This document shows, in pieces, positions 54,788-64,000 of a stretch of DNA of 64,000 bases (the stretch's first letter is position 1; every line of letters starts with the position of its first letter). A program made the position numbers and the translations under genes. This DNA is from Yersinia frederiksenii ATCC 33641. Its GTDB lineage: Bacteria > Pseudomonadota > Gammaproteobacteria > Enterobacterales > Enterobacteriaceae. Location: positions 2,715,886 through 2,779,885 of the forward strand of contig NZ_KN150731.1 of assembly GCF_000754805.1 (NCBI RefSeq), in the 5' to 3' direction. The notes beneath the pieces were generated by a model. The model saw nothing but the letters and a program-made list of their open reading frames with translations. It did not search any database and had not been told where the DNA came from.

Positions 54788-56306
54788 GGGGTTCACTCCT
54801 GAGTGCGGCTTCCATGACCTTTTCTTGAGTCAGGTTATGGTTAATGAGATCAGCTTTGATGCGCCCTTGATGCATGACCAGCACACGATCACTTAATCCC
54901 AATACCTCCGGCAGTTCAGAGGAAATCACAATAACCGCTATCCCCTGCTGGACCAATTGATTGATAAGTTTATAAATTTCATATTTTGCACCGATGTCGA
55001 TGCCGCGTGTCGGTTCATCGAGAATCAAAATTCGTGGGTTCAACAGTAAGCATTTGGCAAGAATCGCTTTTTGCTGATTCCCCCCACTCAGGCGAGCAAT
55101 CGCCAGTTCCGAAGAAGACGTTTTCACTTTTAAGCGGGCTAAGGACTGCACGATAGTTGATTGCTCTTTCGCATCATCCAGCATGCTAAAAGAACCGGTA
55201 AAATCATCTAATGCAGCCAGTGTGATATTGGCCCCTACCCCCATAACCGGCACGATGCCATCTTTTTTGCGATCTTCCGGCACCATTGCAATGCCCAGCT
55301 TCATGGCCTGCTGGCAATGACTGATGGTGACCGCCTTACCATCAATAAAAATATCCCCTTGCCAGCGGCCTGGGTAGACACCAAACAAGCATTGCACTGT
55401 TTCTGTCCGACCAGAGCCCACCAGCCCGGCAACACCAAGAATCTCACCGCGTTTCAAGGAGAAAGAGACCTCATCCACTCGGCGGATATGGCGGTTTACC
55501 GGGTGCCAGGCGCAGAGATTTTCTACACGGAGAATTTCTTCACCAATGTGATGAGCTTCGTGGGGATAGAGTTCTTTCAGTTCGCGCCCCACCATCATGG
55601 CGATGATGTCATCCTCACTCATGGTTGCAGCCGGGCGAGTACCAATATGGCGCCCATCGCGAATCACGCAGATATGGTCCGATATCGCTTTCACTTCATT
55701 TAGCTTGTGCGAAATATAGATGCAGGCAATGCCGTGATTACGTAGGTCACGAATAATATCCAGCAAAATCGCGGTTTCGCTCTCAGTGAGAGAAGCCGTT
55801 GGCTCATCCAGCACCAGCAGCCGCACTTGTTTGTTTAGCGCTTTCGCGATTTCAACCAATTGCTGCTGCCCTAGCCCCAACTCACCCACTGGCGTGTGAG
55901 GGTCTACCACCAGTTTTACCTGTGCCAGCATCCGCTGGCAGCGCAAATACATGGCATCGTAGTCCATAATGCCGAAACGCCCCCATTCGGAGCCGAGGAA
56001 CATATTTTCTAACACTGACATTTGCTTCACTAATGCCAATTCCTGATGAATTATGGCAATGCCTTTTTGCTCTGTATCACGAATATTTTTGGCCTGAAGC
56101 GTTTCACCGGCGAAAATTATTTCCCCTTGAAAGGAGCCTGTAGGGTAAATACCACATAACACTTTCATTAATGTGGACTTTCCAGAACCGTTTTCCCCGC
56201 ACAAAGATAATACTTCTCCAGCCTCAAGTGTCAGGCTGATATTATCGACAGCTTTAACAACGCCGAATTGCTTGGTTATTTCTTTCATTTCTAGCAGGTA
56301 GGGCAT
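54774..56306 (-). CDS. xylG: D-xylose ABC transporter ATP-binding protein XylG
   Basis: About 510 residues: two tandem ABC ATPase domains as in all sugar importers of this class. The first has Walker [13 protein letters not shown] and signature [15 protein letters not shown]; the second has a degenerate Walker A ([11 protein letters not shown]), signature [15 protein letters not shown] and Walker [12 protein letters not shown]. The start is set at [15 protein letters not shown] (ATG ending 56306), preceded by GGGGGA, as in E. coli. It energises XylFH-dependent uptake. Confidence 0.94.
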   Translation of the reverse strand: MPYLLEMKEITKQFGVVKAVDNISLTLEAGEVLSLCGENGSGKSTLMKVLCGIYPTGSFQGEIIFAGETLQAKNIRDTEQKGIAIIHQELALVKQMSVLENMFLGSEWGRFGIMDYDAMYLRCQRMLAQVKLVVDPHTPVGELGLGQQQLVEIAKALNKQVRLLVLDEPTASLTESETAILLDIIRDLRNHGIACIYISHKLNEVKAISDHICVIRDGRHIGTRPAATMSEDDIIAMMVGRELKELYPHEAHHIGEEILRVENLCAWHPVNRHIRRVDEVSFSLKRGEILGVAGLVGSGRTETVQCLFGVYPGRWQGDIFIDGKAVTISHCQQAMKLGIAMVPEDRKKDGIVPVMGVGANITLAALDDFTGSFSMLDDAKEQSTIVQSLARLKVKTSSSELAIARLSGGNQQKAILAKCLLLNPRILILDEPTRGIDIGAKYEIYKLINQLVQQGIAVIVISSELPEVLGLSDRVLVMHQGRIKADLINHNLTQEKVMEAALRSEPHVAS

Positions 56307-56424
56307 AATTCCCCCATATAACCTTCGCACTTGAGGCTGTAAAATGTTAACCACAACCTCAAGCACTTTGGCATATATGAAATAACAGTTAATTTAATAG
56401 GCCGGATAAAATCCAGGCAGTAAA

Positions 56425-57420
56425 TTAATTAATATCTGCTTTTTTGTGGAACCCATCGGCAATAACTGTACTATCGATATTGTTTTTATCCACAGAAATT
56501 GGCGTTAATAAATACGCGGGGACATCCTTAATGCCATTATTTAATTTACTGTTTGATTGCGGTTGTTCGCCGTTACCTAAAGTCACAGCAATTTCTGCGG
56601 CATCATTCGCTAATTTACTGATTGGCTTATATACCGTCATGGTTTGGGTGCCAGCAATAATACGTTTTATTGCTGCCAAATCAGCATCCTGCCCAGATAT
56701 AGCCACTTTACCTGCCAACCCTTGTGCTGCCAGTGCCTGAATAGCCCCACCAGCAGTGGCATCATTAGAGGCGACGACAGCATCAATGTTGTTATTGTTA
56801 GCTGTTAAGGCATTTTCCATGATTTTTAAAGCATTCTCCGGCAACCAGGCATCAACCCACTGGTCGCCCACTATCTTGATTTTCCCTTCTTTTATCAAAG
56901 GATTAAGTACATTCATTTGCCCTTGACGGAATAATTTGGCGTTGTTATCGACCGGTGAGCCCCCCATCAGGAAATAATTGCCCTGCGGCACTCGTTCAAC
57001 CAAACTTTTGGCCTGTAACTCACCCACTTTCTCATTATCAAAGGAGATATAAAAATCAATATCAGCATTATTTATCATGCGGTCATAAGCTAAAACTTTT
57101 ATACCTTCTCGTTTTGCTTCAGCAATAACGTTACTTAATACTTGTCCGTTGTAGGGAATAATAACCAGCACATCAACGCCGCGGTTAATCATATTCTCGA
57201 TTTGCGACATTTGAGTTTCTTCATTGCCATTTGCTGATTGAACAAATACTTTAGCGCCGAGTGACTCAGCTTTGTTAACAAAAATATCGCGGTCTTTCTG
57301 CCAGCGTTCAAGACGGAGGTCATCTATCGCCATACCGATTTTAATTTCTTTACTGAATCCGGGCTGGCTAATCATTACCAGTGCGGCGCAAGCGGAGAGT
57401 AAAATGTTCTTAAATTTCAT
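56425..57420 (-). CDS. xylF: D-xylose periplasmic binding protein XylF
   Basis: A 331-residue secreted protein with a Sec signal peptide (MKFKNILLSACAALVMISQPGFS-KEIKIG) and a periplasmic-binding-protein type I domain: IDDLRLERWQKDRDIFVNKAE, NRGVDVLVIIPYNG and VVASNDATAGGAIQALAAQGLAGKVAISGQDAD. It binds D-xylose for XylGH. First gene of the leftward xylFGHR unit. Confidence 0.94.
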   Translation of the reverse strand: MKFKNILLSACAALVMISQPGFSKEIKIGMAIDDLRLERWQKDRDIFVNKAESLGAKVFVQSANGNEETQMSQIENMINRGVDVLVIIPYNGQVLSNVIAEAKREGIKVLAYDRMINNADIDFYISFDNEKVGELQAKSLVERVPQGNYFLMGGSPVDNNAKLFRQGQMNVLNPLIKEGKIKIVGDQWVDAWLPENALKIMENALTANNNNIDAVVASNDATAGGAIQALAAQGLAGKVAISGQDADLAAIKRIIAGTQTMTVYKPISKLANDAAEIAVTLGNGEQPQSNSKLNNGIKDVPAYLLTPISVDKNNIDSTVIADGFHKKADIN

Positions 57421-57562
57421 CTTTCAGTACCTTTCTTATTGTGCAAGCAGGGTAAGAGAAACGGTAAACATCAACTACAATAGGGATTGTTGACGCTTAT
57501 TTGCCCATCGGCAATTACAGATTTTCATCCGCCAATTATGTTTTTTGGTTTAATGTTAATTT

Positions 57563-57578
57563 TATGATAACGATCATG
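57563..57578. promoter_or_regulatory. Candidate CRP site
   Basis: TATGATAACGATCATG resembles TGTGA-N6-TCACA with three mismatches in the half-sites and a perfect inner TGAT/ATCA symmetry. It lies near the middle of the divergent region, as in E. coli. Confidence 0.45.
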
Positions 57579-57705
57579 TTTTCTTTCCTACAAAACACAT
57601 AATTCCCGTCAGAGATGTTATCAGCGCAATGAATATTCAGGTGTTTTTATAATTAATCGGTTATTTATGAGATCTACACCACAATTAATAATTCTCTGAA
57701 TTTAA

Positions 57706-57731
57706 GTGTGAAATAACGTAATTGAGAGAAT
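57706..57731 (+). promoter_or_regulatory. Candidate XylR box of xylA
   Basis: GTGTGAAATAACGTAATTGAGAGAAT, written in two overlapping parts as GTGTGAAATAACG and GTAATTGAGAGAAT, is nearly the E. coli xylA upstream sequence (TGAAATAACATAATTGAG) as I remember it. Confidence 0.55.
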
Positions 57732-57765
57732 AGCCAACAACTCCGAAGATAAAAGCTCACCAGCC

Positions 57766-57782
57766 CGGCAATGCGGGCCTGC
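57766..57782 (+). promoter_or_regulatory. Leader hairpin before xylA
   Basis: GCCCG pairs with CGGGC around a 6-nt loop, ending about 8 nt before the AAGGAG ribosome site. It may shape xylA mRNA stability or translation. Confidence 0.4.
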
Positions 57783-57798
57783 TTCCAAGGAGTATTGC

Positions 57799-59118
57799 AT
57801 GCAATCTTATTTTGATGAATTAGAACAAGTGCGTTACGAAGGCAGCCAGAGCGATAATCCGCTGGCATTTCATCACTACAATCCGGATGAAATTATCCTT
57901 GGTAAGCGGATGGCCGACCATCTGCGCTTTGCCGCTTGTTACTGGCACACATTCTGCTGGGGCGGTGCCGATATGTTCGGTAGCAATGCCTTTGAGCGCC
58001 CATGGCAACAGTCGGGTGATGCTCTCAATCTTGCCAAACGCAAAGCCGATGTCGCTTTTGAATTCTTCCACAAACTGAATGTGCCTTATTACTGCTTCCA
58101 TGATGTGGATGTTTCACCTGAGGGCGCATCTCTTAAAGAATATCTGAATAATTTTGCGGTGATGACCGATGTATTGGCCGAGAAACAAGAGAGCAGCGGC
58201 GTAAAACTATTATGGGGTACCGCCAACTGTTTCACTCATCCGCGCTATGGGGCTGGTGCAGCAACCAATCCAGACCCGGAAGTCTTTAGCTGGGCCGCGA
58301 CTCAAGTCTTCACTGCCATGAATGCCACCCAAAAACTCGGCGGCGAAAACTATGTGTTATGGGGCGGACGTGAGGGTTACGAGACACTGTTAAATACAGA
58401 TTTACGCCAAGAGCGCGAGCAAATTGGCCGCTTTATGCAGATGGTCGTTGAACATAAACACAAAACCGGTTTCCAAGGCACCTTACTTATTGAGCCAAAA
58501 CCACAAGAACCTACCAAACATCAATATGATTATGATGTTGCGACTGTTTATGGCTTCCTCAAGCAATTTGGGCTGGAAAAAGAGATTAAAGTGAATATTG
58601 AAGCCAACCATGCCACTCTGGCTGGCCACTCATTCCACCATGAAATTGCCAGTGCCATTGCCTTAGGCATTTTTGGCTCGGTAGATGCAAACCGCGGAGA
58701 TCCGCAACTGGGTTGGGATACCGACCAGTTCCCGAACAGTGTGGAAGAGAATGCGCTGGTGATGTTTGAGATCCTTAAAGCAGGTGGTTTTACCACCGGT
58801 GGTCTGAATTTTGATGCCAAAGTACGCCGCCAAAGCACCGACAAATATGACCTGTTTTATGGCCATATCGGGGCGATGGACACCATGGCGTTAGCCCTGA
58901 AAATTGCTGCCAAAATGATTGAAGATGGCCAATTGGATCAACGCGTCGCAAAACGCTATGCAGGTTGGAATACTGAATTGGGTCAGCAAATCCTGCAAGG
59001 CAAGCTGTCGCTGGAAGATTTGGCGCGTTATGCCGGCCAACATAATCTGAACCCGCAGCACCATAGTGGGCATCAAGAGCAGTTGGAGAACCTAGTTAAC
59101 CGCTACTTATTTGGCTAA
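57799..59118 (+). CDS. xylA: Xylose isomerase XylA
   Basis: A 439-residue class II xylose isomerase. The catalytic His101 and Asp104 lie in [13 protein letters not shown] at the E. coli positions. The metal-binding signatures are [16 protein letters not shown] and [17 protein letters not shown]. It interconverts D-xylose and D-xylulose in the cytoplasm. AAGGAG precedes the ATG. First gene of xylAB. Confidence 0.97.
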   Translation: MQSYFDELEQVRYEGSQSDNPLAFHHYNPDEIILGKRMADHLRFAACYWHTFCWGGADMFGSNAFERPWQQSGDALNLAKRKADVAFEFFHKLNVPYYCFHDVDVSPEGASLKEYLNNFAVMTDVLAEKQESSGVKLLWGTANCFTHPRYGAGAATNPDPEVFSWAATQVFTAMNATQKLGGENYVLWGGREGYETLLNTDLRQEREQIGRFMQMVVEHKHKTGFQGTLLIEPKPQEPTKHQYDYDVATVYGFLKQFGLEKEIKVNIEANHATLAGHSFHHEIASAIALGIFGSVDANRGDPQLGWDTDQFPNSVEENALVMFEILKAGGFTTGGLNFDAKVRRQSTDKYDLFYGHIGAMDTMALALKIAAKMIEDGQLDQRVAKRYAGWNTELGQQILQGKLSLEDLARYAGQHNLNPQHHSGHQEQLENLVNRYLFG

Positions 59119-59145
59119 TCACTGTTTGGCTTGAAAGCTCATAAT

Positions 59146-59166
59146 ATGGGGTACTCAGTACCCCAT
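59146..59166 (+). promoter_or_regulatory. Hairpin between xylA and xylB
   Basis: ATGGGGTACT pairs with AGTACCCCAT, leaving almost no loop, 28 bp past the xylA stop. The T-tract after it is too short for efficient termination, so I infer attenuation or protection of the xylA 3' end relative to xylB. Confidence 0.5.
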
Positions 59167-59188
59167 TGTTACCCTATAAGGAAAACAC

Positions 59189-60640
59189 ATGTACATTGGC
59201 ATCGATCTGGGTACCTCCGGCGTTAAAGCTATTCTATTGGCTGAAAACGGGCAAGTGATTGCCAGCCAAGGTGCTGCGTTATCCGTCTCTCGTCCACATC
59301 CTTTATGGTCAGAACAAAACCCTACCGATTGGTGGCAGGCGACCGATCAAGCCATGCAAGCTCTTGCCGCAGAACATGATTTACAACAGGTAAAAGCCCT
59401 TGGATTGACCGGGCAAATGCACGGCGCGACCTTACTGGACAAACAGCACCAAGTGCTACGCCCAGCCATTCTATGGAATGATGGCCGCAGTTTTCCCCAA
59501 TGCCTGGCGCTGGAACAAGCAGTGCCGGAATCGCGTCAGATTACCGGTAACCTGATGATGCCGGGCTTTACTGCGCCGAAACTGAAATGGGTGGCAGAGC
59601 ATGAGCCAGATGTTTTCAGCCGCATCGATAAAGTACTGTTACCAAAAGATTATCTTCGCTTTCTCATCAGCGGCGATTTCGCCTCTGATATGTCAGATGC
59701 CGCCGGAACTATGTGGTTGGATGTCGCCAAACGTGATTGGAGCGATGAAATGTTGGCGGCCTGTGGTCTGAATCGCCGACACATGCCAGCACTGTTCGAA
59801 GGCAGCCAGATTACCGGCCATGTCAGTGCAGATATTGCAAGCCGCTGGGGAATAAAACCAGTGCCGGTAGTGGCTGGCGGTGGCGATAACGCTGCCGGAG
59901 CCATCGGCGTTGGCTTGTATCAAACCGGGCAAGCTATGTTATCGCTGGGGACTTCCGGCGTCTATTTTGCGGTCAGTGATGGCTTTCTTAGCAACCCCGC
60001 CAGTGCAGTTCACAGTTTTTGCCATGCATTACCGAATACTTGGCACCTGATGTCAGTGATGCTGAGCGCCGCATCCTGTCTTGATTGGGCTTGCCAACTC
60101 ACTGGCACTGAAAGTGTTCCCGCACTCATTAAAACGGTGGAAAATACGCCACCATCAGACACGCCGGTATGGTTTCTGCCCTATCTCTCTGGCGAGCGAA
60201 CGCCTCACAATAATCCAGATGCTAAAGGGGCTTTCTGGGGCTTTACTCACCAACATGGTCAAGCAGATTTAGCCCGTGCAGTGCTGGAGGGGGTAGGATT
60301 TGCTTTAGCCGACGGGATGGATGCCCTACATGCCACTGGATTGCAGCCTAAATCGATTACATTGATTGGCGGTGGTGCACGCAGCCCCTATTGGCGGCAA
60401 ATGCTGGCAGATATCAGCGGCCAAACATTGGAGTATCGTACCGGAGGAGATGTCGGCCCAGCACTGGGTGCGGCTCGATTGGCACAAATTGCGCTGAATC
60501 CGAATATTCCATTGGCAGATTTACTGCCTGCCCTGCCGCTGGAACAGAGCCATTATCCTGATGCTCAGCAGCATGAGTATTACGCGGCTCGTCGCGGCAC
60601 CTTTAAACAGCTTTATCAGCAATTATTGCCCTTAATGTAA
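59189..60640 (+). CDS. xylB: Xylulokinase XylB
   Basis: A 483-residue FGGY-family kinase: MYIGIDLGTSGVKAILL at the N-terminus, the substrate loop TGQMHGATLLD, and AGGGDNAAGAIGVG and LIGGGARSPYWRQMLADI in the ATPase core. It phosphorylates D-xylulose to xylulose-5-phosphate for the pentose phosphate pathway. It lies 70 bp after xylA with a strong AAGGAAAAC leader. Confidence 0.96.
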   Translation: MYIGIDLGTSGVKAILLAENGQVIASQGAALSVSRPHPLWSEQNPTDWWQATDQAMQALAAEHDLQQVKALGLTGQMHGATLLDKQHQVLRPAILWNDGRSFPQCLALEQAVPESRQITGNLMMPGFTAPKLKWVAEHEPDVFSRIDKVLLPKDYLRFLISGDFASDMSDAAGTMWLDVAKRDWSDEMLAACGLNRRHMPALFEGSQITGHVSADIASRWGIKPVPVVAGGGDNAAGAIGVGLYQTGQAMLSLGTSGVYFAVSDGFLSNPASAVHSFCHALPNTWHLMSVMLSAASCLDWACQLTGTESVPALIKTVENTPPSDTPVWFLPYLSGERTPHNNPDAKGAFWGFTHQHGQADLARAVLEGVGFALADGMDALHATGLQPKSITLIGGGARSPYWRQMLADISGQTLEYRTGGDVGPALGAARLAQIALNPNIPLADLLPALPLEQSHYPDAQQHEYYAARRGTFKQLYQQLLPLM

Positions 60641-60752
60641 GTCACCGCGCTAATCTGGTCTCTTTTACTCCCTATGATGGCCGGATTTGGCATTCCACTT
60701 AACGTAAAATACGGTGATGATGGCCCTCTACCCATACAGAGGAGGGCCGGAA

Positions 60753-61781
60753 ATGACTAACAGCGCATTATTAATCATCGATGTCCAACAGTCGTTCGAG
60801 CATAAAGATTTTTGGCAGCAACAAGATTTACCTGCATTTTCTACGGCATTAAACCAGCTGATAGCGGGCTGCAAGCAGCGGGGCGTAGCTCTGGTGGATG
60901 TCTTCCATGTGGCTGCCGCAGGGCCGTTTTCACTGGCTTCGGGTTATGTTAAGCCCATGTCGCTGGTATCCCATCAAGCGGATGTTACCGTACACAAGCG
61001 GGTGCATAATGCGCTAACTGACTCAGGCCTGGATCAATGGCTCAGGGAGCGGCATATCAATCACCTGATTATTGCCGGTATGCGCACGGAGCAATGCTGT
61101 GAAACTACCGCTCGCGTGGCGTCAGATCTGGGTTATCAGGTGACTTTTGTCACTGAGGCGACACTCACCTTCCCAATGACCCAACCCAATGGCGTGCTAC
61201 TCAGCAGTGAGGAGCTGAAGCTGCGCACTGAAACCGTGCTTGTCGAGCGTTTTGCCGATATCAAAACTGTGGCACAAACTCTGGATGCATTGGATTCGCA
61301 ACCGCCAGTCGCCGTCGCTGAAAAAAACCTAAGCTGGCAACCACAACCTTATTTACCCAGGGCCATCACGCCCGCGGGCAGCAAAAACCTTAGCCGTTGG
61401 CAGTTGAAATGCTATGTTATTCGTTATTCGCAAGCACAGGGGGCGGCTCCCGATTACGCCCCGGCTTATCAGCTCGTTAGACAGTGGTTACCTGATGAAG
61501 CTGAAACAGTGAATCGCCCCGGAGTGGGATTGGTGATCGAGCATCAGGGTAAGACACTGAATTACTTGATTGTCGGGTGGTGGGATAATGAAAATGAATT
61601 GCGCGTGAAAGTCTGGGTACAGGAACAAGGTATTTGGCGCGCGGCACGAGATGAATCTTTCTGTGTGTGGGATTTGCAGGTAATCGCCTTTGAGCGCGAT
61701 GCTTTTGTTGATACTTTGCTACAGCCTGCTCCGGATATTCCGGCTTATATGAACCGCTATTTGACAGTGACTGTGGATTAA
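60753..61781 (+). CDS. Isochorismatase-fold cysteine hydrolase with extra C-terminal domain
   Basis: About 342 residues from MTNSALLIIDVQQSFEHKDF (GGAGGG upstream of this ATG). The first 190 residues are an isochorismatase-like hydrolase with the catalytic Asp in IIDVQQS, Lys in VHKRVHNAL and Cys in GMRTEQCCETTARVASDLGY. The remaining 150 residues (from about LSWQPQPYLPRAI) are a separate domain with YLIVGWWDNENELRVKVWV and ESFCVWDLQVIAFERDAFVD, which I do not recognise. Ordinary family members end near residue 200, so this is a fusion. It lies 2 bp before a GlxA-type regulator gene. Confidence 0.8.
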   Translation: MTNSALLIIDVQQSFEHKDFWQQQDLPAFSTALNQLIAGCKQRGVALVDVFHVAAAGPFSLASGYVKPMSLVSHQADVTVHKRVHNALTDSGLDQWLRERHINHLIIAGMRTEQCCETTARVASDLGYQVTFVTEATLTFPMTQPNGVLLSSEELKLRTETVLVERFADIKTVAQTLDALDSQPPVAVAEKNLSWQPQPYLPRAITPAGSKNLSRWQLKCYVIRYSQAQGAAPDYAPAYQLVRQWLPDEAETVNRPGVGLVIEHQGKTLNYLIVGWWDNENELRVKVWVQEQGIWRAARDESFCVWDLQVIAFERDAFVDTLLQPAPDIPAYMNRYLTVTVD

Positions 61782-61783
61782 TT

Positions 61784-62710
61784 ATGCAACGAAATGTCTA
61801 CTTTCTCTTGCTGCCCGGCGTGCTGTCGCTGGACTTAACTGGCCCTGCGGAAACTTTACGACTGGCAGGGTCGTTTAAACTTTCCTATATCAGCCCACTG
61901 CCCGAGGTGATGTCTTCCACCGAGATGATGTTGGGCCAGTTACAACCACTGCCCGACAATTTGCCAGAAGGCAGTTTATTGGTCGTGCCGGGAGTCAGTG
62001 ATTCGCGCCACTATTTTGCAACCGAAACGGCAGCCATCGCCCGCCATTGGTTACAGCAGCAAAAAGCCGCCATTGCGCAGCAAAAAACTATCTTAGTTTG
62101 TGTCTGTTCTGGTGCACTCTTGGCGGCCCAAGCCGGATTACTGGATGGTTATCAATGCACCACCCATCACCATGTATTAGAGCGGTTGCGCCAACAAGCG
62201 CCGCGCGCGCAAACCAAAGAAAACCGAATTTTTGTTGAAGATCGTGGGGTATATACCAGTGCTGGTATTACTGCGGGTATTGACCTGTCGTTGCATCTGA
62301 TTAGCCGTTATTGCAGCCCGCAAACTGCATTGGAGGTGGCGCGAGAGATGGTGGTTTATTTCCGTCGCTCTGGCGATGACCCGCAACTTTCGCCCTGGTT
62401 ACGTTATCGCAATCACCTCCATCCGGCAGTTCATCGTGCGCAAGATGTGATGTCCGCAGAACCGCAAGCGGAGTGGTCGCTGCTCCAGGTGGCGCAAAAG
62501 GCACATGTCAGCAGCCGCCATTTGACCCGACTATTCCGCGAACATGTCGGCATCAGTGTGCGTGAGTTTCACGAACAATTACGGGTGGCAGTGGCTGAAG
62601 TCCGTTTGCAGGAAGGGCTTAATCTGGAGAAAGCGGCGCTGGCGGCCGGATTTTCCTCCGGGCGCCAGCTACGTCGCGCGCAACAACGTGGGCTCACCGT
62701 GGTTAACTGA
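61784..62710 (+). CDS. GlxA-family AraC regulator with DJ-1/PfpI domain
   Basis: A 308-residue protein. The N-terminal 170 residues are a DJ-1/PfpI amidotransferase-like domain with the nucleophile-elbow Cys in TILVCVCSGALLAAQAGLLDG. The C-terminal AraC helix-turn-helix is SLLQVAQKAHVSSRHLTRLFREHVGISVREFHEQLRVAVAE. GlxA-like regulators usually control nitrogenous-compound catabolism. The hydrolase gene 2 bp upstream is the probable partner and target. Confidence 0.88.
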   Translation: MQRNVYFLLLPGVLSLDLTGPAETLRLAGSFKLSYISPLPEVMSSTEMMLGQLQPLPDNLPEGSLLVVPGVSDSRHYFATETAAIARHWLQQQKAAIAQQKTILVCVCSGALLAAQAGLLDGYQCTTHHHVLERLRQQAPRAQTKENRIFVEDRGVYTSAGITAGIDLSLHLISRYCSPQTALEVAREMVVYFRRSGDDPQLSPWLRYRNHLHPAVHRAQDVMSAEPQAEWSLLQVAQKAHVSSRHLTRLFREHVGISVREFHEQLRVAVAEVRLQEGLNLEKAALAAGFSSGRQLRRAQQRGLTVVN

Positions 62711-63695
62711 CCAAACGCCGCCGGTCAATGCGCTGTAGCCCCATCGATAATAACGTGCTCAGTACCAGAGCCAAGGCGAAGACATAGAAAATATCCAGTA
62801 TCGGATAGGCAGTAATATCATAATGATGGGTGCGGATAAAATGAATAATCAGCGCATGGAAGCCGTAAATTGCCAGTGAATGTCCGGCCAACCAGCTCAA
62901 CCAGGTAACCGGCTTGTTAAGGCAGTTTTTAAACCACACCAGCAGTGATACGGCAGCAACAAAGACTAGCGGGCTGCAATACATATAAAAAGTATCGGCG
63001 AAACTGCCATTGATTCGTGTCTGTTTCTCCGTCGAGATGGCAATCAATATGACACTCACGATAAATAGCAATGCCACCCCCCAACTGATGACCCGCCCTT
63101 GAGTTTCCAGCATACCAATTGCCCGCCCCAGCAGCGCATACAGCAGATAATAGAAAGTATCGCCATAGATATAGAGGTTTATCGGCAGTAAATGGAAGCC
63201 ACCAATCGAATATTTACTGGCCTGTGGATTAGCCAGCACGGCCAACAGCAGGATGATAACGGCCAGATAGCGGCCCGATACCGGCTTGACGTTAATCAGC
63301 GGGGAAACCAGATACACCACGATAATGGCGTAGAAAAACCACAAATGATAAAACACCGGCTTTTGCAGGATATTCATCAATGCAGCCCAACCATTGATGT
63401 GGGTCAGGGTCGAAATATAAATCAGCGCAACCAAACTGTAGAACAACAGACACAGCCCAATACGGGTAAAGTGCTTTGGCTGCGCACTTTTTTCACCCAA
63501 AAACAGATAGCCGGAGATCATAAAGAACAAGGGCACACATGCCCGAGACGCCGAATTCAACAAATTGGCAATGTCCCAGCTTGCTTCTCCCACCTGCGCA
63601 CCGCTAGTGATGTAATAGGTCGTGGCATGGATCATGACCACCATAATGCAGGCTACTGCCCGCAGATTATCAATCCAGCCAATCTTATTGGTCAT
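62703..63695 (-). CDS. wecH: O-acetyltransferase WecH
   Basis: A 330-residue acyltransferase-3-family membrane protein with about ten helices: IGWIDNLRAVACIMVVMIHATTYY, NSASRACVPLFFMISGYLFLGEKSAQPKHF and YGFHALIIHFIRTH align well with E. coli WecH/YiaH. It O-acetylates GlcNAc residues of enterobacterial common antigen. The stop overlaps the end of the GlxA-like gene on the opposite strand by 8 bp (convergent). Promoter probably in the gap to the right. Confidence 0.92.
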   Translation of the reverse strand: MTNKIGWIDNLRAVACIMVVMIHATTYYITSGAQVGEASWDIANLLNSASRACVPLFFMISGYLFLGEKSAQPKHFTRIGLCLLFYSLVALIYISTLTHINGWAALMNILQKPVFYHLWFFYAIIVVYLVSPLINVKPVSGRYLAVIILLLAVLANPQASKYSIGGFHLLPINLYIYGDTFYYLLYALLGRAIGMLETQGRVISWGVALLFIVSVILIAISTEKQTRINGSFADTFYMYCSPLVFVAAVSLLVWFKNCLNKPVTWLSWLAGHSLAIYGFHALIIHFIRTHHYDITAYPILDIFYVFALALVLSTLLSMGLQRIDRRRLVS

Positions 63696-64000
63696 TTATA
63701 TTCTCTATCACCCGTCTTACTGTTACTGACATAAAAGTGTTTATCTATTTATAGCGCGAATAATAAGGTGACAAACAATAACGCAAATTTGAATATATAC
63801 GCAAAGTAAATGCCTAAAGTCATCAGCATGCCAATCAGCTAATAAACTAGGTCGAAGGGTAATTGTTGCTATAAGGTTATATTGACGGCAAAATAGCCGT
63901 CCCGACATGCTCTGACTGTACATCCTGCCTGAGCTGTCCCATTTTTTGTGTTTACTATTAATAGCTTAATCTATGCAAACTTCATTTTCACCCGCGACGC
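63696..64000. other. Right-end intergenic region
   Basis: 305 bp without a credible gene. It should include the wecH promoter; nothing else is recognisable before the window edge. Confidence 0.5.

Larger units (their letters stand above)
57421..57798. promoter_or_regulatory. xylF/xylA divergent regulatory region
   Basis: 378 bp between the two xylose operons. It contains a CRP-like palindrome (57563-57578), an XylR-like box resembling the E. coli xylA operator (57706-57731) and a hairpin before the xylA ribosome site. This is the expected control region for xylose induction under catabolite repression. Confidence 0.7.

Noticed and set aside
63192-63734. A 180-codon plus-strand frame
   Set aside because: Antisense to wecH, with Gln/His-rich composition typical of a shadow frame.

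Overview
The window reads as a chromosomal segment of a Yersinia species. The bcs, dppBCDF, uhpABC, eptB, xylFGHR/xylAB, wecH, tRNA-Pro(UGG) and selC genes all look enterobacterial, and the combination with ohr/ohrR and hutUH next to a selC island fits the Y. enterocolitica-like group. That genus call comes from recognising the proteins, not from a search.

Layout. 1-4001: cellulose genes, bcsQR leftward and bcsEFG rightward. 4380-10159: dipeptide ABC transporter dppABCDF, leftward. 10879-15458: a two-partner secretion locus in which two short TPS-domain exoproteins flank one TpsB transporter. 15766-15842: tRNA-Pro. 15953-19501: uhpABC sugar-phosphate sensing genes with no uhpT beside them. 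19614-24283: eptB (LPS modification), ohr/ohrR (organic peroxide defence) and a membrane-anchored alpha/beta hydrolase. 24652-32645: an AT-rich seven-gene surface-glycan cluster that makes a CDP-6-deoxyhexose and appears to carry it on a lipid, followed by a decayed IS3-family element (32788-33739). 33739-38500: histidine degradation (hutU, hutH) and a permease. 38920-39808: a monooxygenase-like protein and a GNAT acetyltransferase.

41294-52116 is a P4-like phage satellite integrated at the 3' end of selC. It has a P4-type integrase, Sid, Delta/Ogr, the alpha primase-helicase, AlpA- and Ash-like proteins, GGTGAACAG-type iterons on both sides of alpha, a Delta box in front of sid, a cos-like sequence and matching att sites. 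It carries two cargo modules. One lies between delta and int, where P4 satellites usually carry anti-phage genes: a pentapeptide-repeat protein with a channel-like C-terminus, translationally coupled to a minimal nucleotidyltransferase. The other is a stand-alone DnaB-type ATPase placed between two copies of the 3' end of alpha. An older integrase remnant sits exactly as far from attL as the intact integrase sits from attR, which suggests earlier insertions at selC.

52319-60640: the xylose regulon (xylR, xylHGF leftward; xylAB rightward). 60753-63695: an isochorismatase-fold hydrolase with an extra C-terminal domain, a GlxA-type AraC regulator, and wecH (O-acetylation of enterobacterial common antigen).

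The strongest candidates for undescribed biology are the pentapeptide-channel/nucleotidyltransferase pair, the DnaB-like cargo bracketed by duplicated alpha ends, the CDP-hexose/lipid-carrier glycan cluster with its FAD oxidoreductase, and the A-B-A two-partner secretion locus.
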